Source of the DNA: an uncultured Eubacteriales bacterium
Lineage (GTDB): Bacteria > Bacillota > Clostridia > Oscillospirales > Acutalibacteraceae
DNA: 54,326 nucleotides
Reading direction: 5' to 3'
Assembly: GCA_900316345.1 (NCBI GenBank)
Contig: ONCR01000002.1
Span: 1-54,326, forward strand
The position numbers and the translations under genes were made by a program. Below are positions 42,669 through 51,693 of this stretch, piece by piece (position 1 is the stretch's first letter; each line of letters opens with the position of its first letter). The notes beneath the pieces are model-generated. The model saw nothing but the letters and a program-made list of their open reading frames with translations. It ran no database searches and was not told the origin of the DNA.

Positions 42669-44174
42669 TTAATAATCAATTTCGGCCATAACGCCGAAGT
42701 GGTCCGAAACGTAGCCCTTTGAAAGGTCGTTTAAAACCGTATAGCTTCTGCCCTTACCGCTTGTAAAAATAAAGTCTATAGGCTTATTTCCGGTATCGGT
42801 ATAGCCCCAATCCTGCCATGTAGCCTGCTGCTTCGATTTATCCGTAGTATCGTTAAGGACAGCAGCTATCATTTTATACGCCGGGCCTTCGTCGGTCTGG
42901 TTAAAATCGCCCGTAAGAACGAAAGCTATATCCTTATACTGCTTTTTGATTTCTTCAATTTTGTTAACAATCAGCTCTGCGCCGTAATTCATAGCTTCAA
43001 CGCTTGAATTGTCAAGATGGGTATTCATAAAAGCAATAAGCTTTTCGCTTTCGGTATTCTTTAAAACAGCATAGGTGCAAATTCGGTTACAGCCCGCCTC
43101 CTGCTGTTCCCCGTTTTCGTCAACGTAGGTAAAGCGACTTTCCTTTTCGGGCGTTTGCGAAAGCCAGAAGGTATTGGTTTCAACAGCTTCAAAATCCGCC
43201 TTTTTCCAGAAAATCCCGTTCATTTCGCTTGTGTTTTCATCTCCGTCGCCGCCGCGCTTTACGGCATAGCCTTCATAATCGGTCATATTTTTACCGATAT
43301 ATTCAAGCCATTCGGAATTCAACTCCTGCGTTCCTATAAGCTCGGGATAATAAGTCTGCATATATTCAACAAAACGTTCCTTTCTCGCCTTGCCCGAGGT
43401 ATCGTCAAACGGCGTTCCCCACGGAGCGGCAAGATTAAAGCTTACAACCGCGTTTTCGGGCGGCGTATCAACAAAGGGATACTCCTCAGTCTGCTTCGGC
43501 ATAAGCGCACAGCCAACGCCGATAAACACGCACAAAGCCAGTGCCATAACCGTTCCGCTTTTCATTCCGCGGCTTTTGTTTTTTGCGGTTAAAAGGTGAA
43601 GAGCAAGCTCCGCGCCGTATATAAAAAGCGTTACGAAAAAGCCGATTTTTACGCTCCCCCCGAAGGCGCATACAAGAATTGAAAGCGCGCCGAAAACAGC
43701 CGTATTAAAAACGGAAAAGAAAAGATTTCTGACAGCGCCGTTTTTCGTTGCCGAAAACAGCGAATTAATAATAACCGCAAGCGAAAGCACGATAACAAAT
43801 ATCATTGCAAAAACGGCAAAGAGGTAATCGCTGCTCCATGCGCCTATTCCGAAGCCGTGGTTAACAATGCTCAGAATAAAGCCGATTAGGCTGACGTTTT
43901 TATTCCCCGCACGGTACATCGGAAGACACATTGAAAGAAGCGGGGTAAAAAACAGTATAAGCCTTATAATATGAAGCGGTGTTTTAACCGAAGAGTTTTT
44001 GAGAATGCTCTTAAATCGCTCAACCGCTTCAACCTCCCTTTTGGCCTGCTCTGCGTCTGCTTCAAGGCGTTCGTCAAGCTTATAATACATAAGATTAACG
44101 CCGCATTTAGGGCAGTTTTGTTTTAGATAAAAGGGGCTTAATTTTTCGCCGCATTTAGGGCATTTACTACTCAT
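42669..44174 (-). CDS. Zinc-ribbon membrane protein fused to an EEP-family hydrolase
   Basis: A 501-residue three-part protein. Residues 1-30 contain two CPKCG knuckles (a zinc ribbon). Residues about 60-225 hold five or so hydrophobic segments. Residues about 240-501 are an endonuclease/exonuclease/phosphatase domain with VVSFNLAAPW, IGTQE, FMNTHLD, LTGDFNQT, PIDFIF and SDHFGVMAEI, which supply the metal-binding Glu, the Asp/Asn pair and the catalytic His. The EEP part should face outside and cleave a phosphodiester or phosphomonoester; the substrate is unknown. The start overlaps the end of the GPH symporter gene by 8 bp, so the two are translationally coupled. Confidence 0.8.
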   Translation of the reverse strand: MSSKCPKCGEKLSPFYLKQNCPKCGVNLMYYKLDERLEADAEQAKREVEAVERFKSILKNSSVKTPLHIIRLILFFTPLLSMCLPMYRAGNKNVSLIGFILSIVNHGFGIGAWSSDYLFAVFAMIFVIVLSLAVIINSLFSATKNGAVRNLFFSVFNTAVFGALSILVCAFGGSVKIGFFVTLFIYGAELALHLLTAKNKSRGMKSGTVMALALCVFIGVGCALMPKQTEEYPFVDTPPENAVVSFNLAAPWGTPFDDTSGKARKERFVEYMQTYYPELIGTQELNSEWLEYIGKNMTDYEGYAVKRGGDGDENTSEMNGIFWKKADFEAVETNTFWLSQTPEKESRFTYVDENGEQQEAGCNRICTYAVLKNTESEKLIAFMNTHLDNSSVEAMNYGAELIVNKIEEIKKQYKDIAFVLTGDFNQTDEGPAYKMIAAVLNDTTDKSKQQATWQDWGYTDTGNKPIDFIFTSGKGRSYTVLNDLSKGYVSDHFGVMAEIDY

Positions 44175-45642
44175 TCATTTCACCTCCCGAAACCTTTTCG
44201 GCAAGCTCCTCGTGGCGTATTTCAAGCTCGTCCCTGATAGTTTTAAGCCTTTTGCCCGTAAGATTATAAAAGGCATAAGGAATAAGCGAAAGAAGCCCGA
44301 GAGCCCACGGAACGACGGTAAACAGCGCCCAGATTAACAAGTCCGTTTTTTCGCCCTTCTGAGCTATTTGCATTCCGTTTTTATCGGTAGTAAACGAAAG
44401 CCCGATAATCGGAAGCAGCGCCGTTCCGATTGAGGTTGAAACAGAACCCGTAAGCTTACCTACAAAGGTTAAAACAGAGAAGGTTACGCCCTCCGTTCTC
44501 TCCCCCGTTTTCCATTCCATATAATCAACCGTATCGCCTATCATCTCTGTTGGAATTACAAGATTCACCGTATTGAAAAAGCTGAAAACGAAGTTCTGAA
44601 CCATAAGAATAACCGATATTGCAACAACGCTTGTATTATAAAAACGAAGCCCGGCAATAAAGGTTACCGTTCCCGTAACGAAGCGTACAACGATATTCAG
44701 CATTACAATCTGACGGTTATCGAATTTTCGTTTAAGCTTCGGAATTAAAAGATATGTAAGAAAGCCGAAAACCGTTCCCGGAAGCGAAATCCAAAGCACC
44801 GCCGAGGAGAGATTTAAAACCTCGCTGTAATAATAGGTTTGAAAAACACCGGCAAGGCCCGTAAGCGCGCCTATAACATTACCGGCGATTATAAGCATCA
44901 GCGGCTTGTTGCGCAGCATAACCTTAAAGCCCTCCAAAACCGAAGGCTCCTTTATTGACTGAACAACCCTTTCTTTCGTTTTTCGCCCTGCAAGGGAAAA
45001 CAGAAAGATTATCATTCCCGCCGCAATTAACGCAAGAATAAGAAAATCCTTTGAAAGGGAAATGCCCCAAACGCCGTTATTGGTTAAATCCATCATAACG
45101 GGAAGGAACGTGAGCGAAAGCCCGCCGAGCAGGCTTGAAATAAACCTTGCGGTTGAAATTGCCCTTGTTCTGTCGCTCGGAAGGGGCGAAATTGCCGTGC
45201 TCATTCCCCAAAACGGAACGTCGCCGAGGGTATAGAAAAACTCCCAGATAATATATGAAATATACATATAAACTATTTTGACGCCCGTTGTTTTTGCGTT
45301 TGAAAGTATTTCCGGTCCCGCAAAGAACATAACCGTTGTTATTGCAAGCGGAAGCGGAACAAAAAGAAGATACGGACGCAGCTTACCGTAACGCGTTCTT
45401 GTTTTATCAATAACAGAACCCATAATCGGGTCATTAACCGCGTCCCATATTCCCGTAATAATTATCATTGTTGCAACCGCATTTTGCGGGATACCGAAAA
45501 CCTTTGTTAAAAACAGCGAAAGATAGCCGCCTGCAAAAAGATTGTAACCGAAAACCTGTCCGGCGTTTGCAAATCCGTAGGCAAGGTTTTCCCTAACGCC
45601 GACGTAGCGTTTAACCCCGTTTACCTCTGACGTAAAAGCCAC
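44167..45642 (-). CDS. GPH-family (MelB-like) sugar:cation symporter
   Basis: A 491-residue transporter with about 12 hydrophobic segments. GPH family features are ENLAYGFANAGQVFGYN at the start, WDAVNDPIMGSVIDKTRTRYGKLRPYLL at about 65-92, and DTVDYMEWKTGERTEGV near 375-391. Members import glycosides, pentosides or hexuronides with Na+ or H+; the substrate cannot be told. The start is a GTG one base after the stop codon of a 41-codon gene; no ATG is available near the conserved N-terminus. It overlaps the next gene by 8 bp. Confidence 0.85.
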   Translation of the reverse strand: MAFTSEVNGVKRYVGVRENLAYGFANAGQVFGYNLFAGGYLSLFLTKVFGIPQNAVATMIIITGIWDAVNDPIMGSVIDKTRTRYGKLRPYLLFVPLPLAITTVMFFAGPEILSNAKTTGVKIVYMYISYIIWEFFYTLGDVPFWGMSTAISPLPSDRTRAISTARFISSLLGGLSLTFLPVMMDLTNNGVWGISLSKDFLILALIAAGMIIFLFSLAGRKTKERVVQSIKEPSVLEGFKVMLRNKPLMLIIAGNVIGALTGLAGVFQTYYYSEVLNLSSAVLWISLPGTVFGFLTYLLIPKLKRKFDNRQIVMLNIVVRFVTGTVTFIAGLRFYNTSVVAISVILMVQNFVFSFFNTVNLVIPTEMIGDTVDYMEWKTGERTEGVTFSVLTFVGKLTGSVSTSIGTALLPIIGLSFTTDKNGMQIAQKGEKTDLLIWALFTVVPWALGLLSLIPYAFYNLTGKRLKTIRDELEIRHEELAEKVSGGEMNE

Positions 45643-45643
45643 C

Positions 45644-45769
45644 TCATTTCTTTTTTATCACTTTGAAATATACTAAAAGTCCAACGGATATTCCCACCAA
45701 AAAAGCAATGGCAATTATTCCGACAGCCTTTGCGGACGAAACTTCCGCCGCCGCTATAATGCTTAACAT
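45644..45769 (-). CDS. 41-residue single-span membrane peptide
   Basis: A short gene with GAGGTGG 5 nt before its ATG. The peptide has a short polar start (MLSIIAAAEVSSAK), one hydrophobic span (AVGIIAIAFLVGISVGLLVY) and a basic end (FKVIKKK), predicting an outside N-terminus and inside C-terminus. It lies first in the transcript, one base before the symporter start, so it may be a leader peptide that couples translation or a small subunit of the transporter. No family recognised. Confidence 0.65.
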   Translation of the reverse strand: MLSIIAAAEVSSAKAVGIIAIAFLVGISVGLLVYFKVIKKK

Positions 45770-45786
45770 AAAACCACCTCTGTATA

Positions 45787-45795
45787 ATTATAGCA
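45787..45795 (-). promoter_or_regulatory. Extended -10 promoter of the symporter operon
   Basis: The minus strand reads TGCTATAAT, an extended -10, with no good -35 box. It lies 18 bp before the 41-codon gene. Confidence 0.55.
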
Positions 45796-45868
45796 TATTG
45801 AACGGGAGTAAAATATTACAAACTTTGTAACTTATTTTTCCAATTTTGTTAATTTTAAAAGAAAAGTA

Positions 45869-45897
45869 TTGCAATATTGTAATTAATATATTAAAAT
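45869..45897 (+). promoter_or_regulatory. Promoter giving a leaderless GH25 transcript
   Basis: TTGCAA (45869-45874), 17 nt and TAAAAT (45892-45897). Only 7 nt separate the -10 box from the ATG, so transcription should begin at or next to the start codon. Confidence 0.55.
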
Positions 45898-45904
45898 ACA
45901 CATT

Positions 45905-46732
45905 ATGGCAGGTACAACCAAAAAAAGAAAAAAACCGACCTCCTCCGCAAAAAAGAGGGCGGTTAACAAAAAGAACCCTAAGCTTGATAAAAAAGCGATA
46001 AAGATAATAATTGCAGCCGTTGTTGCTGTAATTGCGATAGTTGCAATCGCCCTTGCCGGTAACGGCAAAAAGGTTGAAAAAGGAAAGATAACCCTTACGG
46101 GAAGCATAGCCGAAGGGGTTGACGTTTCCTCCCACAACGGCAAAATTGACTGGAAAAAGGTTAAGAACTCGGCTGATTTTGCAATAATCCGCGTTGGCGC
46201 AAGGGGCTATACTAAGGGCGAAATAAACCCGGATAAAAGGGCAGCCTATAATCTTAAGCACGCCAACAAAAACGGCGTTGCGGCAGGCGTTTACTTTTAT
46301 TCACAGGCGATTGACGAAAAAGAAGCCCGTGAAGAGGCTGAATTTGTTATTGAAAACATCAGGAAATACGATATTTCGCTTCCCGTATTCATCGATTATG
46401 AATACCCTACAAAAAACGGACAGCACACGGGAAGGATGTTTAACGCAAAGCACAGCAAAAAAGAACGCACCGCTGTTTTAAATGCGTTTTGCGATACGGT
46501 AAGAGAAGCGGGCTACACGCCGGGAATTTACGCTTCAAGCTATATCTATAAAACCGAGATAGTTAACAGGCTGATACCGGACGATGTCTACATCTGGGTT
46601 GCCGAATACAACAAAGAGGTAAGCTACGAAGGCTTCTACGATATTTGGCAATACACCGAAAGCGGAAGCTGCGACGGAATAGACAGTAAAAACGTTGACC
46701 TTAATTATTTTTATATTGATAAACGCGAATAA
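45905..46732 (+). CDS. Membrane-anchored GH25 lysozyme
   Basis: A 275-residue glycoside hydrolase family 25 protein, expected to cleave the MurNAc-GlcNAc bond of peptidoglycan. Residues 1-32 are a Lys-rich cytoplasmic tail, 34-54 a membrane anchor (IIIAAVVAVIAIVAIALAG), and about 68-272 the GH25 barrel: GVDVSSHNGKIDW, IIRVGARGY, GVYFYSQAI, VFIDYEYP with the catalytic acidic pair, YASSYIY, WVAEY and IWQYT. There is no Shine-Dalgarno sequence, and stop codons lie just upstream in frame, so the ATG is the only sensible start and translation is probably leaderless. A second GH25 gene follows 20 bp later. Confidence 0.9.
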   Translation: MAGTTKKRKKPTSSAKKRAVNKKNPKLDKKAIKIIIAAVVAVIAIVAIALAGNGKKVEKGKITLTGSIAEGVDVSSHNGKIDWKKVKNSADFAIIRVGARGYTKGEINPDKRAAYNLKHANKNGVAAGVYFYSQAIDEKEAREEAEFVIENIRKYDISLPVFIDYEYPTKNGQHTGRMFNAKHSKKERTAVLNAFCDTVREAGYTPGIYASSYIYKTEIVNRLIPDDVYIWVAEYNKEVSYEGFYDIWQYTESGSCDGIDSKNVDLNYFYIDKRE

Positions 46733-46752
46733 GCTGAAAGCGGAGTAATAAT

Positions 46753-48609
46753 ATGAAAAACATCTCAAGATTCACAGCTTTAATACTTGCTTTGATAACG
46801 GCGCTTGCAACGCCGTTTTACGCCTTTGCCTTCACTTCGGGGAGCATTTTTACCTCCTCAACCTACACCCATCAGGACAAGCTGAAAAACTTACCGCTTA
46901 CGCAGGGCGTTGACGTTTCAAACCACAATATACGCACACATGATTCAAATGATCGTCCTGTTTACGATATTGACTGGGCGAAGGTTAAGGCTTCGGGCGT
47001 TAAATTTGCAATAGTAAGAATTGGCTGCAGGGGCTATGCCTCAAGCGGCACGCTTCTTGAGGATTCTGTTTACAAAAAGAATATTGAAGGCGCATATAAA
47101 GCAGGGCTTGACGTCGGTGTTTATTTCTATTCCCAGGCGTTAACAAAAGCCGAAGCGAGAGCGGAGGCCAACTACGTTTTAAAACGCATCGAAGCTTACA
47201 GAAATATGATTACCCTTCCCGTATATTACGATTATGAATTTGCAGGCGTTAGTTCGGGCAGGCTTGATAAGGCCTGGAGGGAAGGCACGGTTAACAAGAA
47301 AAACCTTACAACCAATTCAAAAGCCTTTTGCAACGTTATTAAAAAAGCAGGCTTCAAGGCAGGAATATACGCAAGCAAGGCGTTTTTCTATGAAAATCTG
47401 AATTACACCGAGCTTGAGGATAAATACGACATCTGGGTTGCTCACTATTCAACAAAAACCGATTACAAGGGCGATTATACAATTTGGCAGTTTACGGCAA
47501 AGGGAACAATCAACGGCATAAACGGCTACGTAGACAGCAATTTTATGTATAAGCTGAACACCTTTGACGACGTTACAATCCCTGACCAGCCCTATACCGG
47601 TCAGGAAATATACCCCGATTTTAAGGTAAGCTGTGAGGGTAAGGAGCTGAGGCTCGGAATTGATTATTGCCTGTACCGCGGCAACAACACCGATTACGGC
47701 GCGGCAACAATCGAGCTTAAGGGCATTAACAGCTATGAAAACCTCAAAGCAAAAACGATTACATTTAATATTGTTCCTTCGGCAGTCGGCGGCGTTACGC
47801 TTACAAAGCGCGAAAGCACTGCGGCAACGCTTAAATGGAACGCACATCCCGATGCCGACGGTTATCTTATCCGCGCTTGCGGACGCGACTGCTGGTACAA
47901 CGCAGGCGAAACGACCGAGCTTACGTATAAGATTAAATCGCTCAGCGGCTCAACGCCTTACCGTTTTACGGTTTCCGCTTACAAGCTTGTTGACGGCAAA
48001 AAGTATTACGGTATACCGAGCGATGAGCTTACCGCGGTTACGAAGCCGCTTAAGGTTAAGGGCATAAAAACCGCATCGCGTACAACAAAGACGATTAAAC
48101 TAAAATGGACAAAGCAACTCGGCGCAGAAAGCTACCTTGTTTATAAATACGACGAGGCAAGCGGTAAATACGAGCTTCTTTCGGAAACAGAAACGAACAG
48201 CATAACGGTTGAAAAGCTTAAGGTTAACACAGCATATAAATTTAAGATTAAGGCAAAGGTAACAACCGAAAAGGGCAAAACGGTTTACGGAGTGTTCAGC
48301 AACGTTTATACCGATTATACCGCGCCAAAGGCTCCGAAACTAAAAAGTGCCGTTTCAAAATCCGAAAAAACCATTACTGCAAAATGGAAGGGCGTAAGCG
48401 GCGCAACGGGATACCAGCTTATGTGGAGCACTTCAAGCACCTTCACCTCAAACAAAAAGAGCGTAAAGGTAACCGGAGCAACAAAGACAACGGTTAAAAC
48501 CGCGCGCTCGGCAGGAAGCTATTACGTCCGCGTAAGAGCTTACATAATAAGAGGAACAAAAACCTATTACTCCGAATGGAGCAATTCAATTCATCTTTAT
48601 ACAAAATAA
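46753..48609 (+). CDS. Secreted GH25 lysozyme with Ig-like and Fn3 domains
   Basis: A 618-residue exported wall hydrolase. Residues 1-26 are a signal peptide. The GH25 domain spans about 52-275 (GVDVSNHNIR, DIDWAKVK, IVRIGCRGY, GVYFYSQAL, VYYDYEF with the acidic pair, WVAHY, IWQFTAKG). An Ig-like domain follows at about 280-350, then three Fn3-like domains to the end, each with a KxxxxTIKLKWxxxxGAxxY-type core; the basic Fn3 part probably binds wall polymers. It is cotranscribed with the smaller GH25 gene. The two catalytic domains are paralogous, one tethered and one released or wall-bound. Confidence 0.9.
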   Translation: MKNISRFTALILALITALATPFYAFAFTSGSIFTSSTYTHQDKLKNLPLTQGVDVSNHNIRTHDSNDRPVYDIDWAKVKASGVKFAIVRIGCRGYASSGTLLEDSVYKKNIEGAYKAGLDVGVYFYSQALTKAEARAEANYVLKRIEAYRNMITLPVYYDYEFAGVSSGRLDKAWREGTVNKKNLTTNSKAFCNVIKKAGFKAGIYASKAFFYENLNYTELEDKYDIWVAHYSTKTDYKGDYTIWQFTAKGTINGINGYVDSNFMYKLNTFDDVTIPDQPYTGQEIYPDFKVSCEGKELRLGIDYCLYRGNNTDYGAATIELKGINSYENLKAKTITFNIVPSAVGGVTLTKRESTAATLKWNAHPDADGYLIRACGRDCWYNAGETTELTYKIKSLSGSTPYRFTVSAYKLVDGKKYYGIPSDELTAVTKPLKVKGIKTASRTTKTIKLKWTKQLGAESYLVYKYDEASGKYELLSETETNSITVEKLKVNTAYKFKIKAKVTTEKGKTVYGVFSNVYTDYTAPKAPKLKSAVSKSEKTITAKWKGVSGATGYQLMWSTSSTFTSNKKSVKVTGATKTTVKTARSAGSYYVRVRAYIIRGTKTYYSEWSNSIHLYTK

Positions 48610-48614
48610 AGAAT

Positions 48615-48647
48615 GGACAGCTTAGAATTCTAAGCTGTCCGTTTTTT
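48615..48647. terminator. Perfect-palindrome terminator between convergent genes
   Basis: Positions 48615-48640 form a perfect 26-bp palindrome (half-site GGACAGCTTAGAA), then GTTTTTT. The stop codon of the EamA gene on the other strand lies inside the palindrome. Confidence 0.85.
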
Positions 48648-49565
48648 AAACTGAATTTGTGAAAGAATTATTGCGCAGAACATTACGCCGCAGCCTATTA
48701 ATTCTCTTAATGAAAGCTTATCGCCTAAAATCACCCATCCGCCAAGAACCGAAAAAACGCTTTCAAGGCTCATAAGAAGCGAGGCAACTGTCGGGTTAAC
48801 GTCCTTCTGGCCTACAATCTGAAGCGTATAAGCGACGCCCGATGATAAAACGCCCGTATAAAGAATCGCAACAAGCGCCTTGCCCGAAAACGCCGCTTTA
48901 AGTGCTTCGGGCAGAGCCGAAAGGGAGCCGCCCAAATCAACAAACAGCATCGGGAAGAAGGCAATTACAGCCGCAACAAAGAACTGAATACACGCAAGGC
49001 GAACGCCGTCGGCGTCTTTTTCAACAAAATGGTCTATCGTTAAAATATGAAGCGCATATATAACCGAGCAAAGCAGAACGAGCGAATCGCTTTTATTAAT
49101 TGAAAAATCGCCCTTAATGCAAAGAAAGTAAAGCCCTATTACCGCAATAACAACCGAAATCCAAACGTTAACGCCGCATTTTCTTTTAATTAAAAGCCCG
49201 AAAATCGGAACAAGAATTATGTAGCACGCCGTAAGAAAGCCCGCCTTGCCTGCCGACGTTCCGAGATAGAGGCCGACCTGCTGTAATATTGAGGCGGCGG
49301 CAACGCAAATTCCGCAGCAGATACCACCGATGAGCTGAGTTTTTTTCTGCTCCTTTGTTTTGGGCTTATTAGGCGAATTCCCCGTTTTATCAAGAAACGC
49401 TATAACGGGAATAAGAACAATACAGCCTATTAAATACCGTATTGAAGTAAACGCATATGGGCCGATAGCGTCGTCGCCTTCGCTTTGAGCAACAAAGGCA
49501 ACGCCCCAGATAAGCGCCGCAAGCACAAGCAAAACTGAGTTTCGCTTTGTTTTTTTACCGTTCAT
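48630..49565 (-). CDS. EamA/DMT-family transporter
   Basis: A 311-residue drug/metabolite transporter superfamily protein with ten hydrophobic segments arranged as two EamA halves. The N-terminal ALIWGVAFVAQSEG and FTSIRYLIGC are typical, as is the second-half GVAYTLQIVGQKDVNPTVASLLMSLESVFSVLGGWVILGD stretch at about 243-282. Substrate unknown; relatives export amino acids or metabolites. It is monocistronic, converging on the GH25 operon, and its last codons lie within the shared terminator. Confidence 0.88.
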   Translation of the reverse strand: MNGKKTKRNSVLLVLAALIWGVAFVAQSEGDDAIGPYAFTSIRYLIGCIVLIPVIAFLDKTGNSPNKPKTKEQKKTQLIGGICCGICVAAASILQQVGLYLGTSAGKAGFLTACYIILVPIFGLLIKRKCGVNVWISVVIAVIGLYFLCIKGDFSINKSDSLVLLCSVIYALHILTIDHFVEKDADGVRLACIQFFVAAVIAFFPMLFVDLGGSLSALPEALKAAFSGKALVAILYTGVLSSGVAYTLQIVGQKDVNPTVASLLMSLESVFSVLGGWVILGDKLSLRELIGCGVMFCAIILSQIQFKKRTA

Positions 49566-49593
49566 TAAACTAATCTCCGCAAATTTTTTAATT

Positions 49594-49621
49594 ATTATAA
49601 CATATTATTTCGGGATTTCAA
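49594..49621 (-). promoter_or_regulatory. Promoter of the EamA gene
   Basis: On the minus strand TTGAAA (49616-49621), 16 nt and a perfect TATAAT (49594-49599). Confidence 0.7.
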
Positions 49622-49641
49622 TATCGTATTCTAATAAGCAC

Positions 49642-49669
49642 TTGACAAATGAAAAATATGGAATATAAT
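49642..49669 (+). promoter_or_regulatory. htpG promoter
   Basis: A perfect TTGACA (49642-49647), 16 nt and a perfect TATAAT (49664-49669), immediately before the CIRCE element. Confidence 0.88.
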
Positions 49670-49673
49670 ATAT

Positions 49674-49700
49674 TTAGCACTCGGAGGTTTAGAGTGCTAA
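49674..49700. promoter_or_regulatory. CIRCE operator for HrcA
   Basis: TTAGCACTC, nine bases and GAGTGCTAA match the CIRCE consensus at every arm position. HrcA binding here would repress htpG until heat or misfolding stress. hrcA itself is not in the window. Confidence 0.97.
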
Positions 49701-49723
49701 TTTTACGGAAATGAGATGATATT

Positions 49724-51595
49724 ATGAGAAAGAAGCAATTCAAGGCTGAAAGCAAAAAGCTCCTTGATATGATGATTAACTCTATTTACACTCACAAAGA
49801 AATATTTCTTCGCGAGCTGATTTCAAACGCCAGCGACGCTACCGATAAGCTTTATTTTAAATCACTTACCGATACGGCTATAGACGCTTCGGATTTAAAA
49901 ATCCGTATTGAGCTTGATAAGGAAAACCGCCTTATCACCGTTAAGGATAACGGAATAGGCATGACCGCTGAGGAGCTTGAAAGCAACCTCGGAACTATAG
50001 CAAAATCCGACAGTCTTAATTTTAAAAATGAAAACAAGGACGATGAAAACCTTGAAAACCTTGAGGTTATAGGCCAATTCGGCGTAGGCTTTTACTCCTC
50101 CTTTATGGTTGCCGACAGGGTTGAGGTTATCTCAAAGGCTCTCGGAAGCGACGGCGCTAACAAATGGGTAAGCGAGGGCGTTGAGGGCTACACCGTTGAG
50201 CCCTGCGAAAAGGAAGCCGTAGGCACAACCGTTATTCTTCACATTAAGGACGATAACGAAAACGAAAACTACAGCGAATATCTTGACCAATACAGAATTC
50301 GTGAGCTCGTTAAAAAATACAGCGATTACATCCGCTACCCCATCGTTATGGAAATGACCTCTCAGGTTCCCGATAAGGATAACGAGGGCGAATACATAAC
50401 CGAGGTTAACGACGAAGTACTTAACTCGCAGGTTCCGCTTTGGAGAAAGAACAAAAGCGAAATTAAAGCCGAGGAATACAACGAATTTTATAAGCAGAAA
50501 TTCTATGACTTCACCGACCCCGCGCTTGTAATTCACAGCAAAACAGAGGGCCAGGCAACCTTTGACGCACTTATGTTCATCCCCGAAAATGCGCCGATGG
50601 ATTTTTATTCAAAGGAATTTGAAAAGGGGCTTCAGCTCTATTCTAACGGCGTTCTAATTATGGACAAATGCGCCGATTTGCTCCCCGATTATTTCAGCTT
50701 CGTTCGCGGCCTTGTTGACAGCTCCGACCTTACGCTCAACATTTCGCGCGAGGTTCTTCAGCACGACAGACAGCTTAAAATCATTGCAAAGGCTATTGAC
50801 AAAAAGCTGAAATCAGAGCTTGCAAAGCTTCTTAAAAACGACAGAGAGAAATACGAAAAGTTCTTTAAAACCTTCGGCGTTCAGCTTAAATGGGGCGTTT
50901 ACGCAGATTACGGAATGAATAAGGACGGGCTTAAAGATTTAATTATTTTTAAATCCTCAAACGGCGGTTACGTTACGCTTAAGGAATACACCGAGCGTAT
51001 GGCGGACAGCCAGAGCGATATTTACTACGCCTGCGGCGACAGCGAGGAAAAAATCGCCCTTCTTCCCCAGGTTGAAGCGGTAAAAGAAAAGGGCTTTGAG
51101 GTTCTTTATTTCACCGATGACGTTGATGAATTTGCAATTCAGATGCTTATGGAATACGAGGGCAAGCATTTTGCAAACGTTCAAAAGGACGAGGTTGACC
51201 TTTCAACCGACGCTGAAAAGGAAGCCGTTCAGAAAAAGAATGAAAGCTCAAAGGAGCTTCTTGATAAAATGAAGGAAATCCTCGGCGGCGAGGTTAGCGC
51301 GGTTAAGTTTACAAACAAGCTCGGCAAACACGCCGTAAGCCTTTCGGCTGAAGGCTACGTCAGCCTTGAGATGGCTAAGGTTTTATCGCAAATGCCGGGC
51401 GGCGGCGAAGGCGTTAAAGCGCAGCTTGTTCTTGAAATCAACAGCGACCACGCGCTTGCGAAGAAGCTTGAAGAGGCTGATGAAAAAACGCTTGAAAAAT
51501 ACACAAAAATTCTTTACAACCAGGCAAGACTTATCGCAGGGCTTACGGTTGAAAATCCAACGGAATTTGCGGATATGATTTGCGAGCTTATGTAA
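49724..51595 (+). CDS. htpG: Hsp90 chaperone HtpG
   Basis: A 623-residue Hsp90. The N-terminal ATP-binding domain shows FLRELISNASDATDKL (with the catalytic Glu and the ATP-contacting Asn), VKDNGIGMT, LGTIAKSDS and IGQFGVGFYSSFMVA. The middle domain has PLWRKN and LNISREVLQ with the conserved Arg. A C-terminal dimerisation domain completes a normal-length protein. It assists folding of client proteins under stress in the cytoplasm. Control is by the CIRCE element. Placing htpG under HrcA is known in some bacteria but is not the Bacillus subtilis arrangement. The ribosome site (GAGATGAT) is weak. Confidence 0.97.
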   Translation: MRKKQFKAESKKLLDMMINSIYTHKEIFLRELISNASDATDKLYFKSLTDTAIDASDLKIRIELDKENRLITVKDNGIGMTAEELESNLGTIAKSDSLNFKNENKDDENLENLEVIGQFGVGFYSSFMVADRVEVISKALGSDGANKWVSEGVEGYTVEPCEKEAVGTTVILHIKDDNENENYSEYLDQYRIRELVKKYSDYIRYPIVMEMTSQVPDKDNEGEYITEVNDEVLNSQVPLWRKNKSEIKAEEYNEFYKQKFYDFTDPALVIHSKTEGQATFDALMFIPENAPMDFYSKEFEKGLQLYSNGVLIMDKCADLLPDYFSFVRGLVDSSDLTLNISREVLQHDRQLKIIAKAIDKKLKSELAKLLKNDREKYEKFFKTFGVQLKWGVYADYGMNKDGLKDLIIFKSSNGGYVTLKEYTERMADSQSDIYYACGDSEEKIALLPQVEAVKEKGFEVLYFTDDVDEFAIQMLMEYEGKHFANVQKDEVDLSTDAEKEAVQKKNESSKELLDKMKEILGGEVSAVKFTNKLGKHAVSLSAEGYVSLEMAKVLSQMPGGGEGVKAQLVLEINSDHALAKKLEEADEKTLEKYTKILYNQARLIAGLTVENPTEFADMICELM

Positions 51596-51647
51596 ATAAA
51601 GAGAGTGACGACGCGATTCGGTATTATCGAATACTACTCACTGCATT

Positions 51648-51680
51648 GTAGGGGAGGGTCTCTGTGCCCTCCCGTTTTTT
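51648..51680 (+). repeat. GGGAGGG hairpin repeat, copy 3, htpG terminator
   Basis: GTAGGGGAGGGTCTCTGTG then CCCTCCCG and a run of six T residues, 52 bp after htpG. The 27-bp core is identical to the inverse copy at 41098. It works as a stem with a U-tract. Confidence 0.85.
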
Positions 51681-51693
51681 CACAACGTTTCGC

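Noticed and set aside
45788-46261. 157-codon minus-strand ORF opposite the GH25 gene
   Set aside because: It is the reverse of a well-defined GH25 domain and has no start signal.
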